A stretch of DNA of 64,000 nt from Oligosphaera ethanolica (GCF_030814695.1 NZ_JAUSVL010000001.1:3694227-3758226), one strand, 5' to 3'; shown: positions 33,172 through 42,823, numbered from the stretch's first letter. The notes: generated from the letters alone by a model not told the origin. Translations and numbers: made by a program.

Positions 33172-34722
33172 TCATGCCGTGTTCCTCATCTTCTCTTCCT
33201 GCTCCTGAGCTTCCTTGGCCTTTCTGGCGCGGACCATCAGGATGCGGTCGACGTTGTAGGCGATGATCTTCTCCAGCATTTCCGCTCTGACGTTTTCCAG
33301 CCCGCAGCGCCGCATTCTGGCGAAGAAGTAGCCATCCTTCATGACCGCCATGAGGGACTCCACGGCGGAGCGTCGCGCGCGTTGCTCAATGGCCTCGGCG
33401 CTGTCCCATTCCCCGGCCGGGGTGATCTTCTTGCCCTTGGCGCCGGAGAAGGTGATCAGCTTGACGCCCAGTTTGAGCGCTGCCTCGCGGTTTTTCTGCG
33501 AGGCGTAGCCATCGTCCGTGGTGACCTTTTCCGGCACGTCGCCCACGCGGCCGGTGACGGCTTCGATCGTCTTGACCAGCACGCCGCTGTCGGCGGTATT
33601 GCCCTTGTCCAGCGCCAGGTCGACGATGAAGCCCGCGCGGCTGCGGGCCAGACCGGGACGGTAGCCAAGTACGGTTTCGCGGTCGCCTTTGATGATCAGG
33701 GCCGCGTCGGCGTCGGCCAGGCTGAGCAACTTCTCGTCCATGGGCACGGCCTCGTGATTGAACACCCGGCGCCGGATTTGATTGCCGGCCTTCCAGGCGT
33801 TGACGAGGGCCTTTACGCCATCGAGCAGGTGTCGCTCCCGCTTGGCCTGAAGCTGCGGAGCCAGCCGGGCCGCGTCTTCTGCGAACAAGGTCTTGTAGAG
33901 CTCTTTCATGGGTGCCATGGCCTTGTCCATCGTGTCAAGCATCTTGCGATACAACTTCCGTCTTTTGCTCGGAGCCTTCTTGCCGCGGGCCATGTTGATG
34001 TCACGCGCCAGGCAGACAATCGTGTCTTTCCAGCTTGGCATCCAGCCATCGGTGAACGTGACCACTCCCTGCTCCCGCAAGGTCCAAAGCTCGATGAAGG
34101 CTCGCTGCAGGCTGCGAGCGGCCAGACTGGCGTCATTGGGAAACGCCGAGTTGGCGCACACCGCCGTGCTGTCAACGCAGATTTCCTTGAAGTCGTCAAG
34201 CTCCTCGGTCAGGCAGTCCTGGAGCTGGGCATCCAGTATGGCCTGCCGCGTCGCGTTGGTCACGGCGTTGAGGTTGTCGACCAGCGCCTGACGCGATGGC
34301 AGGCGAAGACCGCGAGGCGACAGCACGGCCTCGATCGTCTTGTACTCGCAGAAGCGCTCGCAGGCGTCCTGGTCGCTGACCGAACCGTAGCGGCCGCGCA
34401 TGAGCAGAAAGAGAAAGACGACCAATGCCGGCATTCTGGGGCGACCAGTCTCAAGGGTACGGGGGGCGACGCTGGGCTCCGCCTCGGGGATGTTACTCAG
34501 CAAGGCCGGCAAGGCTGGCAAGACTGCCCGTGCCGCTTGCCGCTGGCGCGCACGCTGGGCCTTCTTCCGCAAACCGTAGGCATCCAGGTCGGCGTCAATC
34601 AGCGGCAGCAACTCGCCATGGCGGTCGATGAAAGCCAGCATCTCCGCAGCGAAATCAGCCAAGTCGCTGTCGGGAGTGGTCGAAAACAACTGGTAATTTG
34701 GAAAGAGAAAAATACATTCCAT
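33172..34722 (-). CDS. ISNCY-type DDE transposase, 516 aa
   Basis: The start is taken at 34722 (MECIFLFPNYQLF); an in-frame ATG 12 bases earlier is possible. The N-terminal helical domain includes GRPRMPALVVFLFLLMRGRY. Catalytic-type segments are EICVDSTAVCANSAF (D), VTTDDGYASQKN (D) and RRSAVESLMAVMKDGYF (E), typical of DDE_Tnp_1 transposases grouped under ISNCY/IS1182-like elements. The gene looks intact. Clear terminal inverted repeats or a target duplication were not found by eye. Confidence 0.8.
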   Translation of the reverse strand: MECIFLFPNYQLFSTTPDSDLADFAAEMLAFIDRHGELLPLIDADLDAYGLRKKAQRARQRQAARAVLPALPALLSNIPEAEPSVAPRTLETGRPRMPALVVFLFLLMRGRYGSVSDQDACERFCEYKTIEAVLSPRGLRLPSRQALVDNLNAVTNATRQAILDAQLQDCLTEELDDFKEICVDSTAVCANSAFPNDASLAARSLQRAFIELWTLREQGVVTFTDGWMPSWKDTIVCLARDINMARGKKAPSKRRKLYRKMLDTMDKAMAPMKELYKTLFAEDAARLAPQLQAKRERHLLDGVKALVNAWKAGNQIRRRVFNHEAVPMDEKLLSLADADAALIIKGDRETVLGYRPGLARSRAGFIVDLALDKGNTADSGVLVKTIEAVTGRVGDVPEKVTTDDGYASQKNREAALKLGVKLITFSGAKGKKITPAGEWDSAEAIEQRARRSAVESLMAVMKDGYFFARMRRCGLENVRAEMLEKIIAYNVDRILMVRARKAKEAQEQEEKMRNTA

Positions 34723-34734
34723 GGCGTGCCCCAT

Positions 34735-35074
34735 TATGTTTGTGCGACCTTTCTTCGCGGAATTCGATCGCGTTCAGCATAATGTGGCACTTTTTTTTGA
34801 TTTGTCTCGCGCGTGCGCGCATTATGCGCGCGCACGAGGGCTTTTCGGATGACCTCATCCTAAACGCAAGCGCAGGATAATCATTTCTACTTGAAGAGCC
34901 GTTGTTTTTTGGCGTGTTTTTCGCGAAAAAGTAATTGGCAGCTTGCCCATTCCCAGTGATGGGCAGTGGCGACATTTCGCTTGTCGCCGGTCGCCTGCTT
35001 TGTGATTGAACGGCGTTCTGCACAGTCCGCAGGACGATTCCAGTATCACCTCCGAAAATTGTGTTTTTTTATAG
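34735..35074. other. Intergenic region upstream of locus A
   Basis: About 340 bases with no supported gene. It contains an imperfect GC-alternating hairpin around 34806-34838 (CGCGTGCGCGCATTATGCGC). The right end of the transposase element should lie here but was not recognised. Confidence 0.45.
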
Positions 35075-35103
35075 TAGACAGCTGTTTTTTGCGTCTGTAT
35101 AGT
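35075..35103 (+). promoter_or_regulatory. Strong candidate sigma70 promoter of locus A
   Basis: TAGACA (35075-35080), a 17-base spacer and TATAGT (35098-35103) each match 5 of 6 consensus bases. The leader to the ATG at 35172 would be about 60 bases. Confidence 0.6.
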
Positions 35104-35171
35104 GCTTGCGGTTGTGGGAAATGCGACTTTTTTGATATTTTGTGCAGAGGGCGTTTTGAGAAGGAGGCAGT

Positions 35172-35708
35172 ATGGCTGGAGCCGACAGATTACAGGCGGG
35201 TGGTGGCGGTTTGACCTCTCATGAGGTGCTGCGGGATACGGTAAACAAAGTCGGCACCAAAGTGGTCGCTGACGAATTGAAGTTATCCCCGGCGATGATC
35301 TACAAGTGGTGCCAGCCGAGTTGGGGGGAGTTGTCCAGCGGCGAGCGCAATCCGCTTGATCGTATTCTTGCTCTCTGCGAAGCTGCCTGTAGCGACAAGC
35401 CCGTCAAGTGGTTGTGCGAACAGCGCAACGGTGTTTTTGTGCGCAATGTCGCACTTGAGTTCGATGGCGAGCCTGCTGCTTCGCATCTTCGGGCAACCCA
35501 ACGCATTGTCAAGGAATTTTCCGAACTCCTTGGCACGCTCGCCGAGAGCTACAGCGAGGAACAGGGGGTCAGTCCCGGAAGCGCCGCGTGCATTCGGCGT
35601 GACTGGGAGGATGTCAAGCGCGCTGCCGAACGTCTTGTCCGCGCTTGCGAACGTGGCGATTTTTCTGGGGAAAGGGCCGGCGGCAACGGACGCCGGGGGG
35701 ATGTTTGA
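35172..35708 (+). CDS. HTH regulator of the phage CII-like type, 178 aa
   Basis: AAGGAGG lies 5 bases upstream of the ATG at 35172. Residues 15-45 contain a helix-turn-helix of the kind found in CII/Cro-like regulators (LRDTVNKVGTKVVADELKLS, AMIYKWCQPS). A second half with RATQRIVKEFSELLGTLAES and a Cys-containing helix follows. This family is common in PVC bacteria. It is the first gene after the promoter at 35075, and its stop overlaps the next start (TGATG). It is probably the transcriptional controller of locus A. Confidence 0.75.
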   Translation: MAGADRLQAGGGGLTSHEVLRDTVNKVGTKVVADELKLSPAMIYKWCQPSWGELSSGERNPLDRILALCEAACSDKPVKWLCEQRNGVFVRNVALEFDGEPAASHLRATQRIVKEFSELLGTLAESYSEEQGVSPGSAACIRRDWEDVKRAAERLVRACERGDFSGERAGGNGRRGDV

Positions 35709-35947
35709 TGCTGGACTGGGACAATGAGCCCGTCGGTGACGATGGGGGCTTTCTCTGCTGCAGGACGCCATGGGCGCAAAGTCACCAGCGCTGGCCGTAT
35801 GTCCGTATGATAGCGTCCAGCGCAGAGGGCCTCAGTAACCACCGTGATGACGATGCATCGGGAACGGCAGGCCGCATTCTGTCTGCAGGCAGCCGGGGAA
35901 TGCCGGCGAAAAACACTTGGATACGCGGGAGAAGTAGAGGCCGGTGA
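35708..35947 (+). CDS. Small hypothetical protein coupled to the HTH gene, 79 aa
   Basis: The ATG at 35708 overlaps the HTH stop (TGATG) and is preceded by a G-rich Shine-Dalgarno-like stretch. The product begins MLDWDNEPVGDDGGFLCC and has no recognised domain. It is supported mainly by the stop/start overlap. An alternative frame at 35844-36062 is also open but less well placed. Confidence 0.4.
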   Translation: MLDWDNEPVGDDGGFLCCRTPWAQSHQRWPYVRMIASSAEGLSNHRDDDASGTAGRILSAGSRGMPAKNTWIRGRSRGR

Positions 35948-36024
35948 AGGCGACGCGATGGGTGGCCAGCAGGCGAATCAGGTCCCTGCCGGCGCGATTG
36001 TGACAAATGGGATTGAGGACCGTT

Positions 36025-39000
36025 ATGAAAATATGTCAGCACTGTCAGCAAAAAGTCGGTGAAGCGGTGACCATCTGTCCCGGTTGTGGGAGCAAACTGC
36101 CCCCCGTTCGCGACAGGATTGGGCGTTTCACCTTGCATGAACTGGTGAACGAAACGGAAATCACCAGCGCCTATCGGGGACGAGGCGATGGTGAGGCGGA
36201 TGACAAGCTGGTGCGGGTATTCAATGCCACCGTGCCAATTGACGCCGAGCGTGCAGGCAGACTGCGGATGCGTGTTGAGGCATTGCGGCAACTTGATTCG
36301 ACTAAGCTGGTTCGTTATGAAGCGGTGGAACAGGATGCCGATGGGACTTGGTTCGTTGTCAGCGAATGGGTAGATTGCGTGGGTTGGGGAGATGTGACGG
36401 GTAAAGAACGCTTGTTTCGCGATCCGCGCCGCAAGCGGGAGTGGGTGGACCTGTTTGCGAAGATGGCTCAAGCGCTAGCCGCCTTGCATGTCTCTGGGCA
36501 GGTGGTGCCGAATCTGAAACAAGCCGACTTTCTGCTGGTTCGCCGGCAAGACGGCACTTACGATGTCAAACTCGACTGCAGCCTCGAACCGTTCCTGCGC
36601 GAGCCGGGAACTGCCAACATCGATGCCGGACATCCGGACTCCCGTGCCGGCAGGGCGCTTGATGGGCGCAGCGACATTTGGTCGATGGGAACTATTTATA
36701 TTGCGTTAGTGGCGGGATGCACGGTGACGGCTGATAATGCCGTGGCCGTGATTGAGGGCATTCTGAACCGCTTTGCGCCGGTTGTCCTGCACCGCAAACT
36801 CGGGGCATTGTTGCGCAGCATGGTAGACGACGATCCGGACAAACGGCCCACCTCGGCCACGGCCGTCGCCGAGGCGATCAGCGCCGTGACTGATCAAGAC
36901 ATCGCAAAATGGGTGCGCTTCGCGAAAGACCCGTGGAAAAACAAACGACTGCACCGCCGCTTCGCCTGGACGGCCGCCATCGCCGTTGCGGTGGTGCTCA
37001 CGGTTACCGCAGAATGGATTCGCCGCGAGCGGTCGGACACTGAGGAAAAAATCGAAGTCGTGGTCGATGGCCTGAAGACTGAAGATGCGCGTCGTTTGGC
37101 TGCTATACGCATGGAACTAGACAAGATAGACATCAATCGGCACGAGCAGCGCTTGGATTTGCTGAGCGATGCCTATAAACAGTCGTTGGCCTTTGTTGTC
37201 GTTGAAGTCTGGGAGGAAATTGCTGGGAGGCGCAATTCGCTCATGCACGCATCTGGATCGGCTTTTCTGGTGTCTTCGGATGGCTATCTGCTGAGCAATC
37301 GCCATGTTGCCTGCCCGTGGTTGGCGGATACTGACTTGGCTCAGCATTTCGCGAAACGAGCGGCACAGGGTGAACAGGCCGACTTTGGTTACACCATGTA
37401 CCTTTGGTTTGAGGGCGACGAGGCGTTTTACTCCCGGCTTATCACCAGCAACGATGTCAGGGACCTCTATCGCACGGGCAATGCCTACTGCTCCGAAGGG
37501 AACACGCCCAAGCGTGTCGAAATTGTTGCGGTGAATCCGATGCCGGTCCTTTTGGCCGATCGGGAACGTGGTCTGCAGGACGACGTGGCGGTTCTGAAGG
37601 TCAATGTCATTCCTGCGGGGGCACTGCCGATACCGTTGGCCAAAACTGACGGGGGTGACGCCCCAACCCGGGCAATGCCAGTGATGGCGATCGGCTTTCC
37701 CTACGGCAAGGATCCGATTGTCGGGTCGCAGGTCGTGGCCAATTGGACGCGCGGGACGGTTACTAGTGTGTATGCCGACACTCTGGGCATTGATGCGACG
37801 TTGCATTCGGGAAACAGCGGCGGTCCAGTGATCGACATCAAAGGGCGTGCCGTGGGCATTGCCACCGCCGTCTTTATGGCGCGAATGACGGAGATTACTG
37901 CACAGGGCCAAACCGTACAGCGACGAGTTACCGCCTCCGACATGGGAAGGGTGCTGCCTATTGCCAAAGCAGTCGAATTGCTTGAACGTGCGCGTGCCGG
38001 GGAGCCATGCCAGCGAGGAATTCCCGAGTATGCCTACCGGCGACAGATTGAATCGGCCAAGGCGGCTGCGGTCAACGCAGACTGGCGGCAGGCGGCAGCC
38101 GAGACTAGGGATATGCTTGAACCGCATAGTGGTCCAGGCATCCTCTACTGGGCTGCGGTATTGAGCCCGACCAACGCCGATGCCAGCAAGCGCGCCCAAG
38201 CCCTCGACTGGGCTGTGGCCATGCAGCCCGATCATTACCCGGCTCATTTTCTGCGTTATTGCGATGACTGGCAGCAGGGCGTGGAGGTAGCGAAGCGCCG
38301 TTCCCGTGATACCCTGCTGGCCGCGGATTGGCGCAGCCAGGGCGAATTCTTTGGCAGTGCAGTTAAGCTGATTGAGGCCGCTGCCGGGGAGAAGCGCTTG
38401 GCGGCCATGGCCGAGACCGTTGAAGAAGCAGCCGTGCTGGACTGGGTGGCTGTTGAAACGCCTGGAACAAGACTGTCTGTCGACGATCGCCGGAAACTGC
38501 TCTTGTCGGCCTTTGGGAAAGTGGATCCCGATGCTCCCTTCGCTTACGTAATTCGCTATTCACTAGATCGGTTGGGACCGTGGACCGAGCCAACACAAAA
38601 GAAACATCAGCGCCAAGGGGGCGGCAAAGACGCCAATTTGGCATTCGTGGCCAAAATTCTGGCAGAGCTCGACCATGCCGCAGCGACGCCACGCATTACC
38701 GCGAGTACGGGTAAGACGTCACCCACCCGCAGCGCATATGTAGAAGACGCCTTTCTGTTAGCCGCCAATGGCGACTGGCATGAGGCGCTGCGCCTGGCGG
38801 AGAAATTTCTTTTAGAAGCGCCGTCGGCGCGTTGTTCAGCGCACTGTCTGCGCGTATCGCTTTTGCGCGCGCAGCTGCTCGCCAGTGCCGGTGATAGGGC
38901 GCCTTTACAGGCTATTCTCAAGGGTGGCGACGCGTGGTATGCGAAAATAGCCCGCGCTCTGCTCGACGCCAGCTTTGTTGATGAGCTCATCAAGGACGGC

Positions 39001-41028
39001 GCTGGCGACATTGAGCGGACCTTGCGGCTGCGACTGGCGCTTGGAATGGCGTCAGAGCTGGACGGTGCCCCCGACGCGGCGCTTGGACATTATCGGGACG
39101 CATTGGACACGATGCTTGTTGGACGGCCTGAATTCACTATGGCGCAAGGGCGTATTGAGGCGCTTGCTGGCAATCAGGGGCAAAGACGGTCAGCGAGTAC
39201 GCGCTCGCTGATACCGCGTGCGATGACAACGCCATCGTGGTTAGGGCCCACGGGCTTGGCGACTCGCAAGGCCGCTGCTGCGGCTCGCGTCCCTGAGCCG
39301 CTCCGGGAAAGCAGTGCCTCGCGGGTTGCGCGTTGGGAAGCTTTGGGGGTGCTTTCGCCCGAAACCGTGCCGGCCGTGCACCGTGCCTTCACTGTCTATG
39401 GTCGTGTGTTACGGTCGGCTGACAAGCGGAGCAAGTACCTGCCTACTGCCGACAGCTTGCGGGTGGTGGACGGCGGCGGTGATCCCTGGGCGCTGGCCTT
39501 GCCCGACGGCCATATTGTGCTTTCCCGGCGTGCATTGGACCTTTGTTTTGCCGATGTGCCGACTGCCGAGGGTGATGCACGGCTGGCTTTCGTTCTCGGC
39601 CATGAATTGAGCCATCTGGCAGCGGACGATTTTCGCCATCTGCAGGCATATCTTTTTTTTGCCGAGCCGGAGCATGGCGACGAGGCTGTGCGGCGGATCT
39701 TGCGTGAGGGTGGTGATGCCGCCTTGCTGTATGGCGATAACGGCGACCCAGCCGAACGCGCCAAGGCAGTCGGGGCGATGCGGGCAGCCGAACTGCAGGC
39801 CGACATCAGTGGCTTCCTCTACGCCGCAATAGCTGGTTTCCGGGTGGACTTGCTGGCCGGCGATGGCAGCCAACGGGAGGACTTTTTTGCTGCTTGGGTA
39901 CGGCAGGTCGCTCATGGTGCGGAAGATCCGAGGCATCCCGATGCGGCCACCCGTGCGCATGTTCTGCGTCGCCGATTGGGGCATTTGCAGGACTGCGTGT
40001 CGCTCTTTGACGCTGGCGTGCTTTTCCTGACGCTTGGTCAATATGACATCGCCTTGCCATTGTTTGAGACCTATCAGCGAGTCTTTCCGTCGCGGGAGGT
40101 GTTCAACAACCTCGGGTTGTGCTACCTGCGTCGTTCACAGCCCTATGGTATTGCCGGCTTGGGGACACTCGATACGACGACGCGGGCGCAGTTCCTTGGC
40201 TTCGACATGGCCGTAGCACAAATTTCCGGGCAGGACTTGTCGGAGCCGGCGCGCGGGGATCTTGGCTACGCCATTGCCTGCTTTGAGCAGGCTTGCCAGG
40301 CTGATGCCGCTTATGTGCCGGCACGCTTGAATCTGGCCACAACCAGCCTGCTGTTGGGAGCAGATGAACAGCATTCTGCCTTGGGCGCTCTTGATCAAGT
40401 TCTCGCGCTTGATTCCGGGCATAGCCAAGCGACTCTTTTGCGGTGGCTGATCAAATGTTGCCATGAGCCGGATGAAAGCGTGCGCGCCATCGCCCGCGAC
40501 CGCCTAGCCGCCTGCACGCTTGATGAGACTATTCCGGTCTGGTTGTTGCAGCATGCAGCCCAGGTGCTGGCAGTCGGCGGGCAGGACGATGCCGCGAAGG
40601 CCTTCCACGCCGCCATGCAGTCGCGAACTCAGGGGACGCCAGTGGCGCCCGGGACGACGGCAGTTGCCTATGCTGACCTACTGACCATCACCTGGCCGGT
40701 AGCGCCCGGAAGGAGGGTCGTGCCGGATGAGGAACCGCCGGGGTTGCGTGACTATCGTCGCGTTGATTTTCATGCGGGTTGCGCGACGCTGGCTGACGCC
40801 CTGTATCTCTCTGACAACGGAACGATGGTGGCGGTAGTGGACGAAATTGTGCGGGGCGGGCGCTTGGTCTATGACACGCCGGAGCCGCTTTCTGCCGTGT
40901 TCGCTGCCGCGCCAGCGGACGAATGTGTGTTGCCGACGGGTGACCGGGTGCTGAGCAGCGGGCACGGGGATGCCTTGCTGGTTCGTCACGGTAATCTCAG
41001 CCAGTATTGGCTGGTGCATCAAGAATGA
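36025..41028 (+). CDS. Zinc ribbon-pseudokinase-TM-trypsin-M48 fusion protein, 1667 aa (locus A)
   Basis: The ATG at 36025 has GAGG 6 bases upstream. Residues 4-21 are a zinc ribbon (C4, C7, C18, C21). Residues ~35-300 have a kinase-like layout (NRFAPVVLHRKLGALLRSMV, DDDPDKRPTSA). The HRD and DFG positions, however, read VVPNLKQADFLL and VKLDCSLEP, so it is a predicted pseudokinase. A transmembrane helix follows (AWTAAIAVAVVLTVTAEWI, ~315-333). A trypsin-like domain comes next, with H427 (SNRHVACPW), D519/520 (QDDVAVLKV) and S598 (GNSGGPV). A helical repeat linker precedes an M48-type metalloprotease, with HELSH at 1193-1197 and E1256 (AAELQAD). The predicted topology is cytoplasmic ribbon and kinase, external proteases. 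Locus B splits the same modules into two genes (55908 and 60629). Confidence 0.85.
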   Translation: MKICQHCQQKVGEAVTICPGCGSKLPPVRDRIGRFTLHELVNETEITSAYRGRGDGEADDKLVRVFNATVPIDAERAGRLRMRVEALRQLDSTKLVRYEAVEQDADGTWFVVSEWVDCVGWGDVTGKERLFRDPRRKREWVDLFAKMAQALAALHVSGQVVPNLKQADFLLVRRQDGTYDVKLDCSLEPFLREPGTANIDAGHPDSRAGRALDGRSDIWSMGTIYIALVAGCTVTADNAVAVIEGILNRFAPVVLHRKLGALLRSMVDDDPDKRPTSATAVAEAISAVTDQDIAKWVRFAKDPWKNKRLHRRFAWTAAIAVAVVLTVTAEWIRRERSDTEEKIEVVVDGLKTEDARRLAAIRMELDKIDINRHEQRLDLLSDAYKQSLAFVVVEVWEEIAGRRNSLMHASGSAFLVSSDGYLLSNRHVACPWLADTDLAQHFAKRAAQGEQADFGYTMYLWFEGDEAFYSRLITSNDVRDLYRTGNAYCSEGNTPKRVEIVAVNPMPVLLADRERGLQDDVAVLKVNVIPAGALPIPLAKTDGGDAPTRAMPVMAIGFPYGKDPIVGSQVVANWTRGTVTSVYADTLGIDATLHSGNSGGPVIDIKGRAVGIATAVFMARMTEITAQGQTVQRRVTASDMGRVLPIAKAVELLERARAGEPCQRGIPEYAYRRQIESAKAAAVNADWRQAAAETRDMLEPHSGPGILYWAAVLSPTNADASKRAQALDWAVAMQPDHYPAHFLRYCDDWQQGVEVAKRRSRDTLLAADWRSQGEFFGSAVKLIEAAAGEKRLAAMAETVEEAAVLDWVAVETPGTRLSVDDRRKLLLSAFGKVDPDAPFAYVIRYSLDRLGPWTEPTQKKHQRQGGGKDANLAFVAKILAELDHAAATPRITASTGKTSPTRSAYVEDAFLLAANGDWHEALRLAEKFLLEAPSARCSAHCLRVSLLRAQLLASAGDRAPLQAILKGGDAWYAKIARALLDASFVDELIKDGAGDIERTLRLRLALGMASELDGAPDAALGHYRDALDTMLVGRPEFTMAQGRIEALAGNQGQRRSASTRSLIPRAMTTPSWLGPTGLATRKAAAAARVPEPLRESSASRVARWEALGVLSPETVPAVHRAFTVYGRVLRSADKRSKYLPTADSLRVVDGGGDPWALALPDGHIVLSRRALDLCFADVPTAEGDARLAFVLGHELSHLAADDFRHLQAYLFFAEPEHGDEAVRRILREGGDAALLYGDNGDPAERAKAVGAMRAAELQADISGFLYAAIAGFRVDLLAGDGSQREDFFAAWVRQVAHGAEDPRHPDAATRAHVLRRRLGHLQDCVSLFDAGVLFLTLGQYDIALPLFETYQRVFPSREVFNNLGLCYLRRSQPYGIAGLGTLDTTTRAQFLGFDMAVAQISGQDLSEPARGDLGYAIACFEQACQADAAYVPARLNLATTSLLLGADEQHSALGALDQVLALDSGHSQATLLRWLIKCCHEPDESVRAIARDRLAACTLDETIPVWLLQHAAQVLAVGGQDDAAKAFHAAMQSRTQGTPVAPGTTAVAYADLLTITWPVAPGRRVVPDEEPPGLRDYRRVDFHAGCATLADALYLSDNGTMVAVVDEIVRGGRLVYDTPEPLSAVFAAAPADECVLPTGDRVLSSGHGDALLVRHGNLSQYWLVHQE

Positions 41029-41171
41029 ATCGCTGTTATCTCATGCCCAGAGGGCAGAAAGGGGGAAGGCAACGGCTGGTTCCGACAAGGATAAGAAGAC
41101 GATGATTGGCGCCTGAGGCGTCAGAGGAAAACAATCGACAAAGGGAAATTCACAAGACAAAGGAACTGAAC

Positions 41172-41945
41172 ATGAAACGAATCTGCATGATGACAATGGG
41201 CATGGCACTCATCGGAACGCTATTGGCTGAACCGCAAGCTGAGAAGCAGGTGCTCACGCAAGCCGGGGAGTTTTCCACGTTGTGGTTGCCGTCTTCTTCC
41301 CTGATGGTCGGGGCGGTGGTGGAGGCCAATGGCGCGGCGCGCATGGCGGCTCAGCTTCCCAAGGAAGAATCGGCGACGGCCTACGGTTTCGCTGCGGCTG
41401 GGATCACGAAAGAGCAGGGGTCTTTCTGTCTTGGCGTGTTGATGACGGACCTCAAGGTCGCTTTGCAGGCGAATGACCAAGTGCGCACGACGGCCGCGAT
41501 TGACGCGCTGGTGACTGGGTTGCAGCAATTGAAGGCTTCAGAACCTTTGCTGCGTGCGACTCTGCAACTTGGCGCCGCCCACCATGCAGGCATGGGCACG
41601 GATGCCTTGCGCCGTCTGGGCCTGCCCGTGATAGAGCCCTTTATCGAGGCATTTGTTGAGCAGGAAGGCCTGGTGGTGCACCTGCGCCTGGGTGAGTGGG
41701 TGGAGTCTGTGCGGCTGGCATTGGCAAGCGCTGACGAAAGCAAGCCCGCTGCGGCAACACTGCTGCTGACTCAGATGAACCCGGCTGCCTTCTTCCTGTC
41801 GGCTCTTCAGAATGCTGGCCTTCCCGCTGGTGGCAAGGCGGCCTTGGAAACTTTGAAGGCATTGGCTAATGAGCCCAAGCTATCGAATGCACATATTACC
41901 CAGGCCCGCACGGCAGTCGAGCAGATTGCCTTGGCCATGCGCTGA
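41172..41945 (+). CDS. Secreted protein of unknown family, 257 aa (locus A module ii)
   Basis: The ATG at 41172 follows AAAGGA. A signal peptide is clear (MKRICMMTMGMALIGTLLA). The mature protein is mostly helical, with GEFSTLWLPSSSLMVGAVVE, FCLGVLMTDLKVALQANDQV and VEQEGLVVHLRLGEWVESVR. These align with the product of 59788-60558 (GSLKLGMLMADLKVAVTAAD, VEAEGQLVHYRLGEWTESTL). The family is not recognised. The same neighbourhood in both loci, between the trypsin protein and the VWA protein, argues that it works with them outside the cytoplasm. It was probably once annotated only as hypothetical. Confidence 0.8.
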   Translation: MKRICMMTMGMALIGTLLAEPQAEKQVLTQAGEFSTLWLPSSSLMVGAVVEANGAARMAAQLPKEESATAYGFAAAGITKEQGSFCLGVLMTDLKVALQANDQVRTTAAIDALVTGLQQLKASEPLLRATLQLGAAHHAGMGTDALRRLGLPVIEPFIEAFVEQEGLVVHLRLGEWVESVRLALASADESKPAAATLLLTQMNPAAFFLSALQNAGLPAGGKAALETLKALANEPKLSNAHITQARTAVEQIALAMR

Positions 41946-41992
41946 GCAGAGTCTACTAATCGTTCCGTAATTAATAATCAAGGAGCACTGTC

Positions 41993-42655
41993 ATGAAACA
42001 TTTGTCTCGTATTTGTTTGTTCGTACTTATTTCATTTGCCGGTGTGTTTGCGACGACCGCTCTGGCGCAGAACCACGTTCCCATGATCACTGCCCTAGTG
42101 CTGGATGCCAGCGGCTCGATCTCGGATAGTGACTTCAATGTTCAGAAGGCTGCTGCCATCAAATTTATGCTTGCCTCCCACGAGCTGTCCAAGGTCTACG
42201 GCGGTGAGCGTTCCGACTGGGTGGCTGTCAGTTTCTTCGGTACAGACGATCTCTATGCCGGCATCCCATTCGTGAATGTGAACAGGCAAAACGATCTCGC
42301 GGAGGGAATTCGGGCGGTTGCCGGCTATCCGCACCCAAAGAGCGGCACGGCCATCTATACGGCCATACTCAAAGCAACGGTGGAGGTTGAACAGCAATAC
42401 GGGTCGCTTCCGGGGTTTTACATGCGCAACATCATCCTGGTCACGGACGGCCAGGATAACTCCAGCCGCCGGGATGCCAAGCAACTGGTTGAACAGGCGT
42501 TTCCCAATTCGGAGTTCAACCTTATTGTGGTTGGTGTCGGCAAAGATGCTAAAATTGACCAGTTCAAAAATATAGCTGACATGACGATGATGATTGATGA
42601 CTATGATGAGCTTGTTGCCGCGCTACTGGCAGCGCGGCATGCGCTTTCAAACTAA
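41993..42655 (+). CDS. Secreted VWA-domain protein with intact MIDAS, 220 aa (locus A module iii)
   Basis: AAGGAG lies 6 bases before the ATG at 41993. The signal peptide ends near TTALAQN. The MIDAS motif is complete: DASGSIS (DxSxS) in ITALVLDASGSISDSDF, a Thr in KSGTAIYTA and the Asp in ILVTDGQDNSS. This predicts metal-dependent ligand binding like other VWA proteins. It is followed by a GC-rich hairpin at 42669 and then the SIR2-TIR gene. The homologue in locus B (59085-59720) has lost all three MIDAS elements. Confidence 0.88.
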   Translation: MKHLSRICLFVLISFAGVFATTALAQNHVPMITALVLDASGSISDSDFNVQKAAAIKFMLASHELSKVYGGERSDWVAVSFFGTDDLYAGIPFVNVNRQNDLAEGIRAVAGYPHPKSGTAIYTAILKATVEVEQQYGSLPGFYMRNIILVTDGQDNSSRRDAKQLVEQAFPNSEFNLIVVGVGKDAKIDQFKNIADMTMMIDDYDELVAALLAARHALSN

Positions 42656-42668
42656 TTCATGCGCATCG

Positions 42669-42695
42669 CCCCGGCCCACGTTCGGCGGGCCGGGG
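42669..42695. terminator. GC hairpin after the VWA gene
   Basis: CCCCGGCCC (42669-42677) and GGGCCGGGG (42687-42695) form a 9-bp perfect stem with a 9-nt loop 14 bases after the VWA stop. Only two T residues follow, so it would be a weak terminator or an RNA-stability element between the VWA gene and the SIR2-TIR gene. Confidence 0.45.
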
Positions 42696-42823
42696 TTGCA
42701 TAGTCGCCCCTCCGCGGGGTGATAGCCTTGATGGATACAGTGGACTAATGATTATCGGCTGGGGGAGTTCGTAATTATCCTGTTGCTTGTTGCTGGGCGA
42801 GAAGAGCCGGAAGGAAAAACTGC

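Noticed and set aside
33154-34782. Plus-strand frame of 542 codons
   Set aside because: Antisense to the transposase at 33172-34722, which has clear DDE motifs.
42669-42695. Definite intrinsic terminator separating the SIR2-TIR gene from locus A
   Set aside because: The stem is strong but lacks a U-tract, so co-transcription cannot be excluded. It was kept only as a low-confidence hairpin.
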